This document shows positions 21,491 to 32,600 of a DNA stretch of 64,000 nucleotides, piece after piece (within the stretch, counting starts at the first letter, position 1; each line of letters starts with the position of its first letter). The position numbers and the translations under genes were made by a program. The stretch comes from Kappaphycus alvarezii (lineage: Eukaryota; Rhodophyta; Florideophyceae; Gigartinales; Solieriaceae), in assembly GCA_002205965.3 (NCBI GenBank), contig NADL03000016.1, positions 124,001 to 188,000 on the forward strand. Direction: 5' to 3'. The notes beneath the pieces were generated by a model. The model saw only the letters and a program-made list of their open reading frames with translations. It did no database searches and was not told the origin of the DNA.

Positions 21491-21989
21491 CAGACTGTCT
21501 TAAAAAGTACCACCGCAATCGTCGACAGTTCTCATGTTGCATTCATTCCACGTCAAACGCGCCCCATTCCCATTCTCTCTCCCAATAGAATATCTTCTCC
21601 AGCGATCCCATACCCGCTTCCGAACTTCACAAAAATCAAACCCATCGGCTTTCTCGACAATATTGCGAGTTTCAGCCTTCCTTTCGATACTAATCGATAT
21701 CATCAAAAAGCCCTTTCAGAAAATCACTTCAACCTTCCTAACTTTTGTATCCACTGCAGCCGACCAAACTTATCGCGCCAAAAGACCATGCCTTTGAACC
21801 CTGAAAAAATAGGTCCTGCTAGCCGTCCTGCAATTGCTCATGGCATGTAATGACGACGACATTGCCATAGGCGCTGCAGTTACGTTAGCATCTCACCGCC
21901 GATTTGAGAATGTCATGTGCAACAGAGGAATGGTGGCTCAATTGGAAGGGCATGGGAACACTCTCGGAATAATAAGGGCTGGTTCTCTG

Positions 21990-22905
21990 ATTACGCATTA
22001 AATGCTCCTTCGATCGCGCAACCTGGTTATCGCTCTTCCGAGTTCCCCACATGTTTTTTACCGTTTACTGCTAATCTTACACCCGGACTTAAGTGGAAAG
22101 CCAACTTCTATTAGAGAACCAACCTCTACGGAGCTCAAAATGGCCTCCTTTCTCATGCATGTCGAGAAGCAACGTGCTCCGCCGTATGCCAACTTGCCTA
22201 GGCCCAAGCTCTGTGTACTATATGTTAAACAAGTTAGTCGTTCTATTTCTTCGCATTTCATAGAAATGATCAAGTTTCCAGAGGAGGAGGAGGATTTAGC
22301 AACTGTTATGTCTGGATTACAGGATATAAGAGGGCCCCTATTGTACGGGTGCCATTGACGGAACGCATATACCGTGGCTATCTTGTCCGGAGGATCAGTT
22401 TACGAGTATCAGTGCTACAAAGGGTTCACTAGCATAGTGCTGTTTGCTGTGTCCTATGCCAGGCGAAGGTTCCATTTACAGATATTGGAAGGCCCGGAGT
22501 CTTTGGTGATTCTTCCATTTTCGACAATTCAAGTTGAAGGCGAATATTGATTGTGGGAAGTGGTTATGATCAAGCGTACCGGACTTGAAAATTGGGAATA
22601 TTGTAATGCGCCCTTATCTGATTGGGTATTGCGCATTCAAATTGCACCTAACATGATGAAGACAGCGTCCAAGTTAGAGACAAGTGCGAACACGGTCCTC
22701 AAAATATGGAATGATGTGGCTTCCCAGACGAGAGAGCCAATTGAGTGCTCTTTCGGCATTTTGGAGAACCTCTTTAACGTTCTACAGAGTGGTGTAAGGT
22801 TGCAACATAAGGACGATGTATCCTTATTGGTCCTGGCGTGTGTAATATTGCACAACATGTGCGTTGACTGCAAGATGATCTTTCCAATCTCTTCCTCCGA
22901 ATGAA
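21990..22905 (+). pseudogene. PIF/Harbinger transposase (DDE_Tnp_4-like)
   Basis: Cuts and reinserts the transposon. In order: HVFYRLLLILHPDLSGKPTS (about 22050-22110), VSRSISSHFIEMI (about 22232, the helix-turn-helix area 'STVSR'), then GAIDGTHIPWLSCPEDQF with catalytic Asp at about 22350-22405, SISATKGSLA, RPGVFGDSSIFDNSS (second Asp region, about 22495-22535), LKIGNIVMRPYLIGYCAF (about 22583-22640), and a clean frame from 22640: PIECSFGILENLFNVLQSGV (third catalytic position, Glu of ECSFG, at about 22740) and LVLACVILHNMCVD. At least three frameshifts or stops. All three catalytic residues remain recognisable, so decay is by frame rather than by active-site loss. Confidence 0.8.
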
Positions 22906-23107
22906 GCAGTTGATGATGAACTGGTTACTGCGGAGTCCTCAGCTGGGAAAAAGCAGAGAGACGCTTTGCTTTATTACGTCTTAAATGGGCTGAGAGATTG
23001 ATAGAAGGTGTGGAAATACGTCAAGGAGATTTACCGCGAGATTCTATGAAATAGTATGTGCTGTTTCTGCACCCGCTTAGGGATTTATTCAAGGTCCTTT
23101 GCAATCG

Positions 23108-24125
23108 TCAGAAATGGTTACAATCCATCCAAGAGGCGTTTGGACCTCCAAGCTTGATCTTTTCCTCGTTACCCTTCTTCAATTCCGACACAATGGCTTC
23201 ATTCCTTTTAGCATCTTGCTGATAATGCTCCTCTATCATATCCAACTGGTTCATCCTTTTACGCTTCCGAGAGCTGCTTGGTGTGGATGCATCGGTCTGG
23301 CCATCTGTTGTATTTGAAGAAGAAATTATCGCAGGGGTTATACCTGGCCTCACTGTGTTCCATTTCACGCAGCTCCTGGAATAATTCAGGTTTCTCGTAA
23401 AGTCCTTCATCAAAGCCGTCGCGACAGGACTGAAATCTTCTTTATGTAAGCAGAGTAATTTTGCTGTATCCTGGTAAAATTCTTCTGTCAGGCTTTCGCT
23501 GTTTTCTTGACACCGTTTTCTTTCATTACAAGCTGGACTGCTTCTTCGAATATTTCTTTAAGCGATTTTCTTTGTCCCTTCCGATTCCCATAGCCCAGCT
23601 TCTTCATCTTCGAAAGAAGCACCAAAACCACATCGTGTTCATAATTCGCATAGTTCGCACGACTCGGGCTGAAGCCGTAAGCTGCTCGGGTGGTTATCGG
23701 CCAATTCCTGCGTTCTCCGCGAGCGTTTCGGCGATATTTGACGGCTGCCGCCCATCTGCCCCTCTATTTTGGCGAGTCACTTCAGCGTATCCTTGAGTTG
23801 GCATTGCGGGCTTCCATTTTATACCTAATTCTGGCTGGTTTTCGGAAAATCGGTTCGTCGGAGATTCGAACATTGAATCCTCACGAAGAATAACCATTAA
23901 TATCTCCAAATTCGGACGTGCACCATGCACTTTAGGGATATTCTGAGCGTTAATTTCTTGAGTTCTAAGTACCATTTCTCGGGATACGCTTGAAATTGGC
24001 TTGGGTGTGCATGGTTCAACGTTAGTTGGCCACAAAAGTCCTTGGAAATCGGATGGTGTGTCCGATACGGATTGGGTACTTGAGGTGTTGGTCTCTTTGT
24101 CTGAAGTAGTCTGAGGGTTGAGCAT
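23108..24125 (-). pseudogene. Harbinger second protein (Myb/SANT-like)
   Basis: In PIF/Harbinger elements a second protein with a Myb/trihelix fold helps the transposase reach the nucleus and bind the ends. Here the 143-codon minus frame 24125-23694 is Ser/Thr/Pro-rich. A shifted stretch then gives HDVVLVLLSKMKKLGYGNRK, GQRKSLKEIFEEAVQLVMKE and NGVKKTAKA with FTRIQQNYSAYIKKISVLSR (about 23650-23430), a helical DNA-binding-like unit, and the last frame 23413-23108 ends with SRKRKRMNQLDMIEEHYQQD, an NLS-like basic run and a helix. Assignment rests on the neighbouring transposase as much as on sequence. Confidence 0.5.
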
Positions 24126-24599
24126 ATTAGAATATGGAATGTCATTGGAAACGTTTTTGATAGTTTATTTCTCCCTACCAGTCGATGAAAAAGATGAGAT
24201 GTTCTTGATTTGGGAAGAAAACAGTCTCGTCGCGACTTGTGAATGATTGTGGGCGATGGGCGTTGAAGAACTTGTGAAGGCAGACGAGATTTAATCCTCT
24301 TGTAGTCGCGTACTCTTAGCAATTATGCTAGTTCTTCCCCTCAATTGATCGGCGGCTGTTTCGGTTTCCCGCGCTAGCTCAGATATTTGATTTTTTAAAA
24401 ATCGTTGTACTTGTCGCATTCAATTGCACACGACTGGACGATGTCCCAACACGCGCGTGCATGTCCAAAGGGCAAAACGCCCGCCACAGATGTCCTCGGG
24501 TTGATTTTCCATGTCCAGGTGTACAAAGGCCCTAACTACTCTTTAATGAGTGAATAGTTTCTGGAAAGCTAGAAGCCCTGCGAAGCGAAGGGTTGTTCC

Positions 24600-25830
24600 A
24601 AATAGTAGATCATTAAGGGATTCGTTTATAGGATAGTTACATCTACTGGGTTACTTTGGCTGTGATTAGACCTACCTCCTATGTTCGTAATGCTTTAAAG
24701 GAATTTTATGTTTGGTAACATTCAAGATTATGTTCGAGCGTGCCGTTATTTCATATGAACAAAGAATCAAGATCACTAGAAAGTGATTTTTAAGAATCGA
24801 GTGCCGGAGGCTTGTTGGATGTGATCGCAATGTATTTTGTATCTGAGTTCCCAATGACTCGCACGCAAAACTTTTCAGTGTTGGTAGTCGTTGAAAATTT
24901 GTCGAAGAGGGCAGTTTATATCCCTATGCAAAAGAAGTTGAAATTTGTAGCAATCTTTTAGTTGTTGTCTGACGATTTTTTCCCAAATTATGGCGTACCT
25001 ACGGACATTTTTTTATACGAGACAGAAATAAACTATCCAAGTCACACTATTTTAAGGATTTCACCAAGATTCTGAGGATTAAATTGAATTTTGCTTCAAC
25101 TAGACGCGCTTAGACATATTTACAGTCCGAAAATATGATCAAAACACTCTCTTCCATGATCAAGAACACAGTTTTCATTACAACTCTGCACCTAAAAAGA
25201 GCATAATTATATATCAATTTGATGTAGACTTTGGTTGTGTACCTGACTCTGAAATCTCACGAAAGACTGCAAAGGAAAGAATAAACTTTTCAGGAGCAGT
25301 ACACTACATTTCGAGACTTCAAGCCTTTTTCAAGCTGCAGAAGATAAATTAGTAGGCTTAATTTTGCTGAAAGAGCACTACGCTAACAACAGGCAAAAGC
25401 ACGTGGATCTTCAGTTTGCAGATTTGGTCTTATTTAAGGCAGAAGGCACTAGTTCTACAAAGAATGAAGTTCTTGCTAATTAGTAGCAACCAAAATTCAT
25501 GAGACCCTTTTCAGTAAGGGAAGTGATGGGACCTGTCACGTACAGATATATCTGCCGCCATCCATAGAAAAGGCTCATAGCTTGTTTGATGTATCCAGAA
25601 TACGTAAGTTGAATCGTTTAGGAAATGGAGCACCACTCCTCAACGAGGAGCACACCTCCAGAACCACGCACGAACAAGTCTTTCAGTCGACTAGGCGAGC
25701 ATATGAAACTATTTACTCACTGGTCGTACGACACTTGCGCAATTACCTTACTAGAGATTCAGCCGAGTGAAAACCAGACTGAGGAGACTTTCACGTTGCT
25801 TGTGCAGTGAGTAGGACTGTAGACCTTTTA
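24600..25830 (+). pseudogene. Chromovirus-like integrase, second half of split element
   Basis: Zinc-domain remnant NIQDYVRACRYF near 24718, then a core start FSVLVVVENLSKRAVYIPMQ at about 24871-24930 (family 'ILVVVDRLSKRVHFIP') and DDFFPNYGVPTDIF (about 24970-25015; family 'FR.HGLP..IVSDR'). Much of the core middle is unreadable. The C-terminal part is clear: KEHYANNRQKHVDLQFADLV, LFKAEGTSS, QPKFMRPFSVREVMGPVTYR (about 25489-25550), the 'KL.PKF.GPF.V...VGP.AYRL' block. Frames at 25582-25770 and 25625-25810 may cover a decayed chromodomain but I cannot show it. Multiple stops. Confidence 0.7.
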
Positions 25831-27348
25831 GGACGTACTGAATAGCAGTTAGACTTGAAGTCAACCCGGTTTGGCAACAAAAAAATGGTAAAGTCGGATC
25901 ATTCGACTTTGTACTCAGTCGTCGATTATCAGCATCAGTCCGCCCGAATATTTCGGGTTGAATGCTCGACCTCTATTCTAACAGGTCTTGTAACCTCCGG
26001 CTGGATATGACGCCTCAACGATCCGCTTCCTTTCAATCGATCTCCTCAACGGACGAAGCTGACGGCTGTGTGAGAGCCTTGTGGTGACTACACTGGTTGA
26101 ACTCGGTGAGCCCACACCTGCACAGCATCGTATTTCCTAACTATGTTTGAATGTAGACCTTTATCAATCAGGTATCATTCTTTGCGGCCGCATCCCTGGC
26201 CATTGATGTGCCGAGAAGGACTTACCACCGCTGAGTATGGTGCTTCAGAATGTTTTCTTCTCATTCTTACAAAATAACATTACGTAAAGTTCATCACCAT
26301 CATAAATACTGAGTCGTCTCAGCAGTTCGGAAAATTCTGAGAGAAGGCTCTGCTCGGCCGCGAAAAGTGCACACAGAACCGACAGGTAAAATCAAGGCCA
26401 CCCATTAGCCATTTTTTAAAGTAAAGTTGTCTTGTACTAATAATCGCCCTCTAGGGAACTCTGGGCTACAACCGACCATATGTTTCAGACAGTAAAGCCC
26501 CCATTCCTCAAAAGAACCAAGTTCTTTAGAACGGCCGTCTTTCTCAGGTAATTCTGTACTATAATTCTGTCCCTTTGTTACACATAAGCCCCTCCAAACC
26601 TTCCCCGGTTCACAACGATCTGAAATTTCGCAGTACAGTATGGAAAATGGTCCCTTTCTTTTTGCCTCACCAGTATCAGCTTGGTTAGCGTTCTCAAACT
26701 GCCTTCATAGACACTTCAGAACTGAACCTACACGTCCGCTGTACTGTACTGTACTCGGGGAAATTTATTCCCTACGGTGTTATGCAGAAAGGCCTCTCGA
26801 TAGTGCCAGCGCAGCATCTGTGACAGCTCAGCGGGAATGCTTAGATATTTTATTATATTAATCTCGTATAAAATGCTACTGTAGCCACTAGATTTAATTT
26901 TTGTGGTGAACTTTCAAATACAGTGCAGACGAGATACAAAAAAGTCTATATAAGGACTTGCGTACCGAGTAGCGGAGCGAGTCCAAGACAAGAAGAATCA
27001 TCAGCCATCAGACAGAAGAAGTCAACACTTGTTCTTGCCGCAATGAGGGGAAGCCAACCCGTCGAGCACAAACGGTCAGTAGTTTGTCACACATTGTAAG
27101 CTCGGCTTGTACGTCTTACCGTAGACTTCCACCAGCAACCTTGCAGCGTGCTACACGTGTCATACCTTTGTGGCTGTGATGACGGAACCCACCAGACGTA
27201 CTGTACTAAACGGAATGAAATATCAGAGGTGCTACCAAACGGTGTCACCAAATCTGATGAGCTCGACCGACATGCTGCGAGCAGGTACGACTCTAGAGAA
27301 CTACTGTACGTACAGTACGTATTATAGTACTGTACAGTACTGTACATA
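25831..27348. other. No recognised gene; LTR-like promoter word and GTAC motifs
   Basis: No coding homology. A core-promoter-like word, aaaagtctatataagg, sits near 26938-26953; the same 15 bases occur in the Ty3/gypsy LTRs at 53.7 and 59.8 kb, but flanking similarity is not evident. GTAC-type palindromes cluster at 26632 (cagtacagta), 26739-26755 (ctgtactgtactgtact), 27198 and 27303-27345. Short ORFs at 26640-26861 (+), 27087-27374 (-) and 27170-27361 (+) are probably chance. Confidence 0.4.
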
Positions 27349-27374
27349 CACTGCCGCTTGAAAGTATATGACAC
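27349..27374 (+). repeat. Left terminal inverted repeat of the Tc1 element
   Basis: Begins cactgccgcttgaaagtata and continues tgacac. Pairs with the right repeat at 28867-28892. The first ten bases, cactgccgc plus pyrimidine, would be the transposase cleavage end. Confidence 0.85.
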
Positions 27375-27646
27375 CTACAATTTTTATATATCTCGAGATG
27401 CGCCAATTAAAATCTTTAAAAATCGAATATTTGAAATCAGTGGTACTAAAAACCTGCGTGGAAAGACATTTAGTTATACTTAAATCAAAACAGACCAATC
27501 AAAGAATACCAAAGAAAATCGACCCGCCTGAAAGTATACGACATTTTCGCAAAATCTTCCACCAACGACAAGACACAGAGGATATAAGCCCGATTCCTGC
27601 GTAGCTCCTATCTCCTACAGGCCCTTCATTCAACTAGCACTCAAAC

Positions 27647-28650
27647 ATGCCAAGGGAAACACATCTTTCCGAGTTGGAGCGCGGAAAAATTGTCGCCTAC
27701 AAAGAAGAAGGTCTCAACATTTCGCAGATTGCCAATAAGGTTAACAGGAGCCGAGATGCAGTCAAAAGGTTCCTAGAAGATCCTAAAAATTTATGTAGAG
27801 GCTACAAGATCTGGCAGGCCCCGAAAATTTTCCGAGAAAGCGGAAAGAAGGCTACTTCGTGCGGCTAGAAGCGGGGACAAAACAGCTAGGGAGATTCGAG
27901 ACGAGCTCAAGTTGGACCTCTCGGTTTCTGGGACTCGGTGCTTTCTAGTCAGCAACGCTAATCTGCGTTTCAAAAGGTATACACGGCTCTGCCTCTCACT
28001 GGAGCCTACAAACTAGCTCGAATGGACTGGGCGCAGGAACATGTCACATGGGAATCGAATAAATGGTCCCGTGTGTTATTTTCGGATGAGCAGAGGTTCA
28101 GTTTAGATGGGCCCGATGGAATACACAGCTATAGACATGATTTAAGGAATGATACTGAGCTCCTTTCTCGTCGCCAGCAAGGTGGAGCTGGTCTTATGGT
28201 GTGGGGGCTTTTTCAAGTGATTTCATTTTGGTATTTGCAAGTATTGACAGGGCGTCAAACTTCAGATAGCTACCTAAGGTAATGGAAGATGCTTTACTAC
28301 CAAAAGCGGACGATTTCATGCGAACTACATGGATATATCAGCAAGAAAACGCCCCGATTCACGTGAGCAAGAGGTCAATGGACTGGTTTAAGGAACAAGG
28401 GATATGTTTAATGAAGTGGCCGGCACGCTCTCCTGATCTGAACCCAATTGAAAGCTTTTTGGAGGGTCCTCGCGAGGAAGGTTTACGCCAATAGGTGTCA
28501 GTTTTCTACCGTTGCTGACCTAAAAGATTGTGTTTTGGGTTGCTGGAGGGAAATTTCGCTGTCACTTCGGAAAAACTTGGTTTCATCTATGCAAAGGCGT
28601 GCTGTTGAGGTAATTGCTAAGCGAGGAGGTCACACGCATTATTATTTTAA
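27647..28650 (+). pseudogene. Tc1/mariner transposase, frameshifted, altered active site
   Basis: ATG at 27647. N-terminal HTH: LSELERGKIVAYKEEGLNIS and IANKVNRSRDAVKRFLEDP. After a +1 shift near 27812 comes the GRPRK hook (GRPRKFSERAERRLLRAARS), then a second frame break near 27990. The DDE domain follows: WAQEHVTWESNKWSRVLFSD with SDEQRFSLDGPDG (first Asp, about 28086), AGLMVWGLF, a frame-breaking stop near 28282, IYQQENAPIH (second catalytic position Glu, codon at 28345-28347, where the family has QQDNA), and WPARSPDLNPIESF (third position, Glu of PIES). A last shift gives VLARKVYANRCQFSTVADLK and SSMQRRAVEVIAKRGGHTHY, a normal C-terminus. Frameshifts plus Asp-to-Glu make it inactive as read. 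Confidence 0.9.
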
Positions 28651-28866
28651 GTTTACTGCATCATTGTTGGTTTTTATTGCTGCGAGTGAAAATGTGTCGT
28701 ATACTTTCAGTCGGGGTCATTATTTTCCGTTCAGGGTGTGCAATTCGCTTCTCGCTCAAGCATAGAGCATTTCCACTTTTCTGATATAATTTGAGCCGCT
28801 GATTACATTGGTGTAATTTTTTTTCAAATTTCATAAATAAATTTGGAGCTCGTTCAAATCAGCACA

Positions 28867-28892
28867 CTGTCGTATACTTTTAGGCGGCAGTG
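28867..28892 (-). repeat. Right terminal inverted repeat of the Tc1 element
   Basis: Plus-strand reading ctgtcgtatacttttaggcg then gcagtg, the inverted partner of the left repeat. TA duplication follows at 28893-28894, then cagtactgtaccg. Confidence 0.85.
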
Positions 28893-29455
28893 TACAGTAC
28901 TGTACCGTAGCACTGTACCGTACAACACATTACACGGTACATTAGTGCTAAGTTTCTAGAGTCTCTAGCCGAACTCGGCATAGCGCAAAAGGGCTTGATC
29001 ATTACAGTATGTACTGTACACGAAGAGACAAAAATAATAAACATGTAAACACTGATAGCTCACTTGCATAAGCACCAATTGCTGCTACTTTGGTGCATAT
29101 TTAGTTCAAGGGAGATGGCGCCGTAGGGTACCAAAGTCAACTGTCTTGTCTCCGTGCTTTTCCTATTCAAAGCCCTCTCCCTCAATCCTAGCCTATTTAT
29201 CCCAACTGCGCGTAATGATGCAGTGATTGCATCTTTGCAAGCAGCAAAATGCATCGTCCTTGCCACAAGTGCAATGCGGCCCTCATTCATTGCTAAAATG
29301 CGAAACGAAAAAATTTTAAAAAGTTGATTGCTTCCGTCGCTAGCCCCCTTACTGTGATTGGCCACTGTCCCGTGCTCATACCCTATCATCCTGACACCGG
29401 CGACGCCAAGGCACTCTCCACTCCCCCCGAAAAATATTTTGCAAAAAATTGAATT
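28893..29455. other. Intergenic; GTAC repeats and putative upstream region of SEC16
   Basis: Starts with tacagtactgtaccgtagcactgtaccgta, more copies of the GTAC-type motif, with another at 29008 (acagtatgtactgtaca). A 135-codon minus frame (29467-29060) has no known motif and lies over what looks like promoter DNA. An inverted CCAAT box (gattggccac) is near 29354. Confidence 0.4.
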
Positions 29456-29691
29456 TCGTTCCCTCACTCTTATACCAAACCAACCAATTAAACCGGTTTT
29501 CTGTCAATCCTCTTTCCCCTAATTCCCTCTTTTAATTTCCCCTCCTCGCCGCTTGCACCCTCCCCCCTCTCTCACCCACACAAACCCTTTCCACCCTTCC
29601 CACTCAACAACCCCCACTCACAGCAGCCCCACCCCAACTCCCTCCCAGAACACCAACCCCCTTTATGCCCCACTCCCATTAACACCTTACC
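29456..29691 (+). promoter_or_regulatory. Putative promoter / 5' leader of SEC16
   Basis: A long pyrimidine-rich, C-rich tract on the plus strand (for example cctctttcccctaattccct near 29509, ctcccccctctctcacccac near 29560) directly before an ATG at 29692 in an acc-ATG-a context. CT-rich leaders are common upstream of fungal genes. A CCAAT-like aaccaatt lies near 29480. No clear TATA box. Inferred from composition and position only. Confidence 0.4.
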
Positions 29692-32600
29692 ATGAAAGGC
29701 GCACGCCGCAAACGCGCTCCCCACACAGGCTTTGCCGACCTAATGACCCCACACGACCACCACCCCCCCGCCCGTGGCATCATCACCACCGTCACACGTC
29801 CTCTCAGCCACCCCCTCCCCCTCTACCTTAAACCTCAATCTTCCCCTTCCCGATCCCCGCCCCAACCGACGAGCAAGACTGGGGCGCCCTCCTCAAATCC
29901 CCGCCAAAGCGTCGCCTTTCCCCAAAAACCCATCCTCCACACCCCCTCCAACCCAACCCCTCCCAAACCTCCAATTTCCTCACACTACCCAAAACCACCC
30001 CTCGAACAACCCCTCCAAATTCTACCCCGCACCAGCACAAGCACCACCCGTCCCCGCCTTTCTCAGCGGTTGGGACGGCGTCGACGGCTGGGGCGACGAT
30101 AACAGCCTCGACATCCGACGATAACCTCGATCAAGATCCCTGGGGCCAATGGCCGGACCTCGATTCTTCAAACCCCCCCGACACTCCCCCCTCCGTCACG
30201 CGTCCACACCCGCCGCTTCGTTGCAACCTACACAACACTGCCATTGCAGCAGCAACGCGTCCACCATTCACCCGCTCAGCAGTGTATCGGATGTCTTGCA
30301 GGACGACGATGATGACTGGCGTGATTTGCACGCCGGTGAGGGTGTAGACACTGTCGATGCTGGCAGTGGTACTGCGGAGGCTGGGATGCAGCCGCAACGT
30401 GTCCAAGTGGACTCCGGTTTATATCCTGTTGGCGGTGCTTCGCCTGTTGAGACGGTCCAGGGAACGGAGACGCTGGAGATGGAACATCCTGTGCAGGAGC
30501 GCAAATGCGTGGGGATGGTGCTGATGTTGGTGCCCAAGATGAGAGGGAGCACGATCGGCAAGGAGTAGCGAAGCAGGAGGAAGTCGGAGAAGAGTGTGGG
30601 TGAATGGCCGGCTGTTGCGGTTGATGGTGGGGATGATCGCGGAGAGGAGGACAGATTGGGAGTGGGGATGGATGGAGAGGAGTGGAGGTGCAGGGGATTG
30701 GGAATAAGAAGGAGGGACGCAGAGATGGAGCGGCTGATACGCTGGTTGTTTCTTTGCCTCGGGAAGCAGAGACGTCCTTAATTGATGAATCCTTTGCGGT
30801 TGAGACCCAGCAGGATATGAGGTCGAAGATGGGTGGGGGCGTGGCAGGAGGATGTCGAAGAGTCGGGAGGTAAAGAAGGATTTGACGCTTTCGCCCGCCA
30901 GCGGCAGGGGACGCAACTACGACGGGGGATTTCGTCGAGCGTACAGAGTCAACCCCTCGGACTGTGGCTGAAGTATCTGTTGGTTTGGTGCCCGCTGCAG
31001 AGCAAGCGACCGCTGATTTGCAGGGCGGCCATAGCTTTTACGAGTCTGGGTTTGCAGCAATGCCCGCACTCGGAACCAGTTGATAATGGTGAGGGTCCAT
31101 GGGGCAACGTGGTTCCAGAGACAAGCTGGTGGTCCATGAGGAAGAAGAGCGCCAGAGCAGGGGCAGGGGCAAGAGCCTGCCGTGGCCCCATCATTGAGCA
31201 GGAGATAGGTATTGACAAGAGGGCCGATGTGCGGGAAGATAATAACTTGTCTCCGCCAATTTCGACAGAAGGCCTGCCTGTTCGATATCTCGGCCTCTGA
31301 TGGAGAACAGTCCGCGAAATGCAGCAGCAACCGCAAATGCAGCAGCAACGTCAAATGCAGCAACAGCCTCCACAAATACCGGATGCGGCTTTCTACTCCT
31401 TTGGGAACCGAATTCAACAAGCCCGAAAGTCAGCAAGCCATTTGACCATGACAGGAATGCGAAAGTAGAATCTGCGGCGTGGGGAGGAGCTGAAGTTTCT
31501 GCGGCACCCGCGGAATCCCACCGATGAACGTGATAGTGTGAATCATTCCTATTCCAATTTGAAGCTCCTCCGCCGCAAGTTTCTGTCTCAGTGTCAGATT
31601 CTTTAGCCCAGGTAACGCCAGAGCAAAGTTCCCAAGAGCTCCAGTCAAGCAACAATCATGTGAAGGCTCGCATGGCGGGTATGTAATGGAGCCATCGCAA
31701 TCAAAGACTACTATCGAGAGTATGAGAGGAAAGGGCGGTTGCACCTGTGAATGAGGGGCACGAGGTTTATGGCAAATCTCTCACTGTAGATCAAGCGCAC
31801 TCAGAACTTTGGCAAGTGATGAAGCTTATGCTCCAAAGTATTCAGAAAGCTTCACGGACCCGTTGCTCAGAGCAAGAACGAATCAGAATTGAAAGTCGAA
31901 GAAGCATTTGGCGGAGGATGGAATGCGGAGGCCAGCGGTGCGGCAGACCCGAGGCGGGTTCGTGGAATTGGGTTGACAGCAGTAACAATTCTCGCGCAGT
32001 TTCGGACGTCGCTCAAACGTTTGAAAATGCCCATGATGCAAATCAAGAACCTGCAAAATCGAAAAACCTGCGGGATGGTGCTGAGGTAGGCTCCGACGCA
32101 CTTTTGCAAAACTCTACACTGCGGATGCCACAGTGCAGGAGCGAGCTTTAACGTCAGGCGAAGGAATTGAATCAAAAAGAGCCTGGCCCCATCTGGGGAA
32201 ACCTTTTTGGAAACCGTCCCTGCCAATGTGAGCGCCGGCAGTAACAATGACTTCGCCCCAAGCTTGGTACATGAAAATTCCGACTCAGGCACACTTTTGC
32301 AGGGTCAGTCGAGAGAAGAAAGCGGTTGGATTGCGGAGTGGCGTTCTACAGATGTCGATGTGACTTCTACTATTGCGGGAACAGATGTTCCCTCAGTCGC
32401 GGGACCGTCGTCTCTGCAGACGAAGCTGAATGGGATCCTGAGCCAGTTGAGGCGTCACTGCCTCCCCAGGGACCATGTACGCCCCACAAAGTCAAATCAC
32501 GAGAAGTGGAATCGAGCGGTCTCAATGTTGACATGGATACGAACAAAGAGCTGAATGTTTCACGAAGTGGATACAAGTCGACTATAAGTGTCGAGCAGCA

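Larger units (their letters stand above)
21490..24540. mobile_element. PIF/Harbinger DNA transposon nested in the chromovirus
   Basis: Two convergent genes, a DDE transposase (+) and a Myb/SANT-like protein (-), are the standard cargo of PIF/Harbinger elements. The likely right terminus is the run ggtgtacaaaggccctaact near 24518-24537, reading inward on the minus strand as ttagggcctttgtacacctg; trinucleotide TAA/TTA there is the preferred Harbinger target. The left terminus is not clear; the best candidate is ctaggccagactg near 21486. Chromovirus RNase H ends upstream and its integrase resumes immediately downstream of the right end, so the transposon interrupted that element. Confidence 0.6.
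27349..28892 (+). mobile_element. Tc1/mariner element with TIRs and TA duplication
   Basis: Bounded DNA transposon of 1,544 bp. The left end reads cactgccgcttgaaagtata from 27349; the right end, reverse-complemented from 28892, reads cactgccgcctaaaagtata, 18 of 20 matching, followed on both sides by tgaca or cgaca. TA dinucleotides flank it at 27347-27348 and 28893-28894, the expected target duplication. It carries one plus-strand transposase gene with frame breaks. It sits in a GTAC-type palindrome: gtactgtaca on the left and cagtactgtacc on the right restore a continuous repeat when the element is removed. Confidence 0.9.

Noticed and set aside
23694-24125. Independent host regulator with a Ser/Thr/Pro-rich region
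   Set aside because: Position and strand next to the Harbinger transposase and the following Myb-like helices fit the transposon's second gene better.
29060-29467. 135-codon minus-strand ORF as a gene
   Set aside because: Lies over CCAAT-like and CT-rich DNA directly upstream of SEC16, shows no domain, and has no neighbours on that strand.
30100-31700. Separate Gln-rich or acidic small genes
   Set aside because: They read in the same direction and grade into the SEC16 disordered region, with no start/stop structure of their own.
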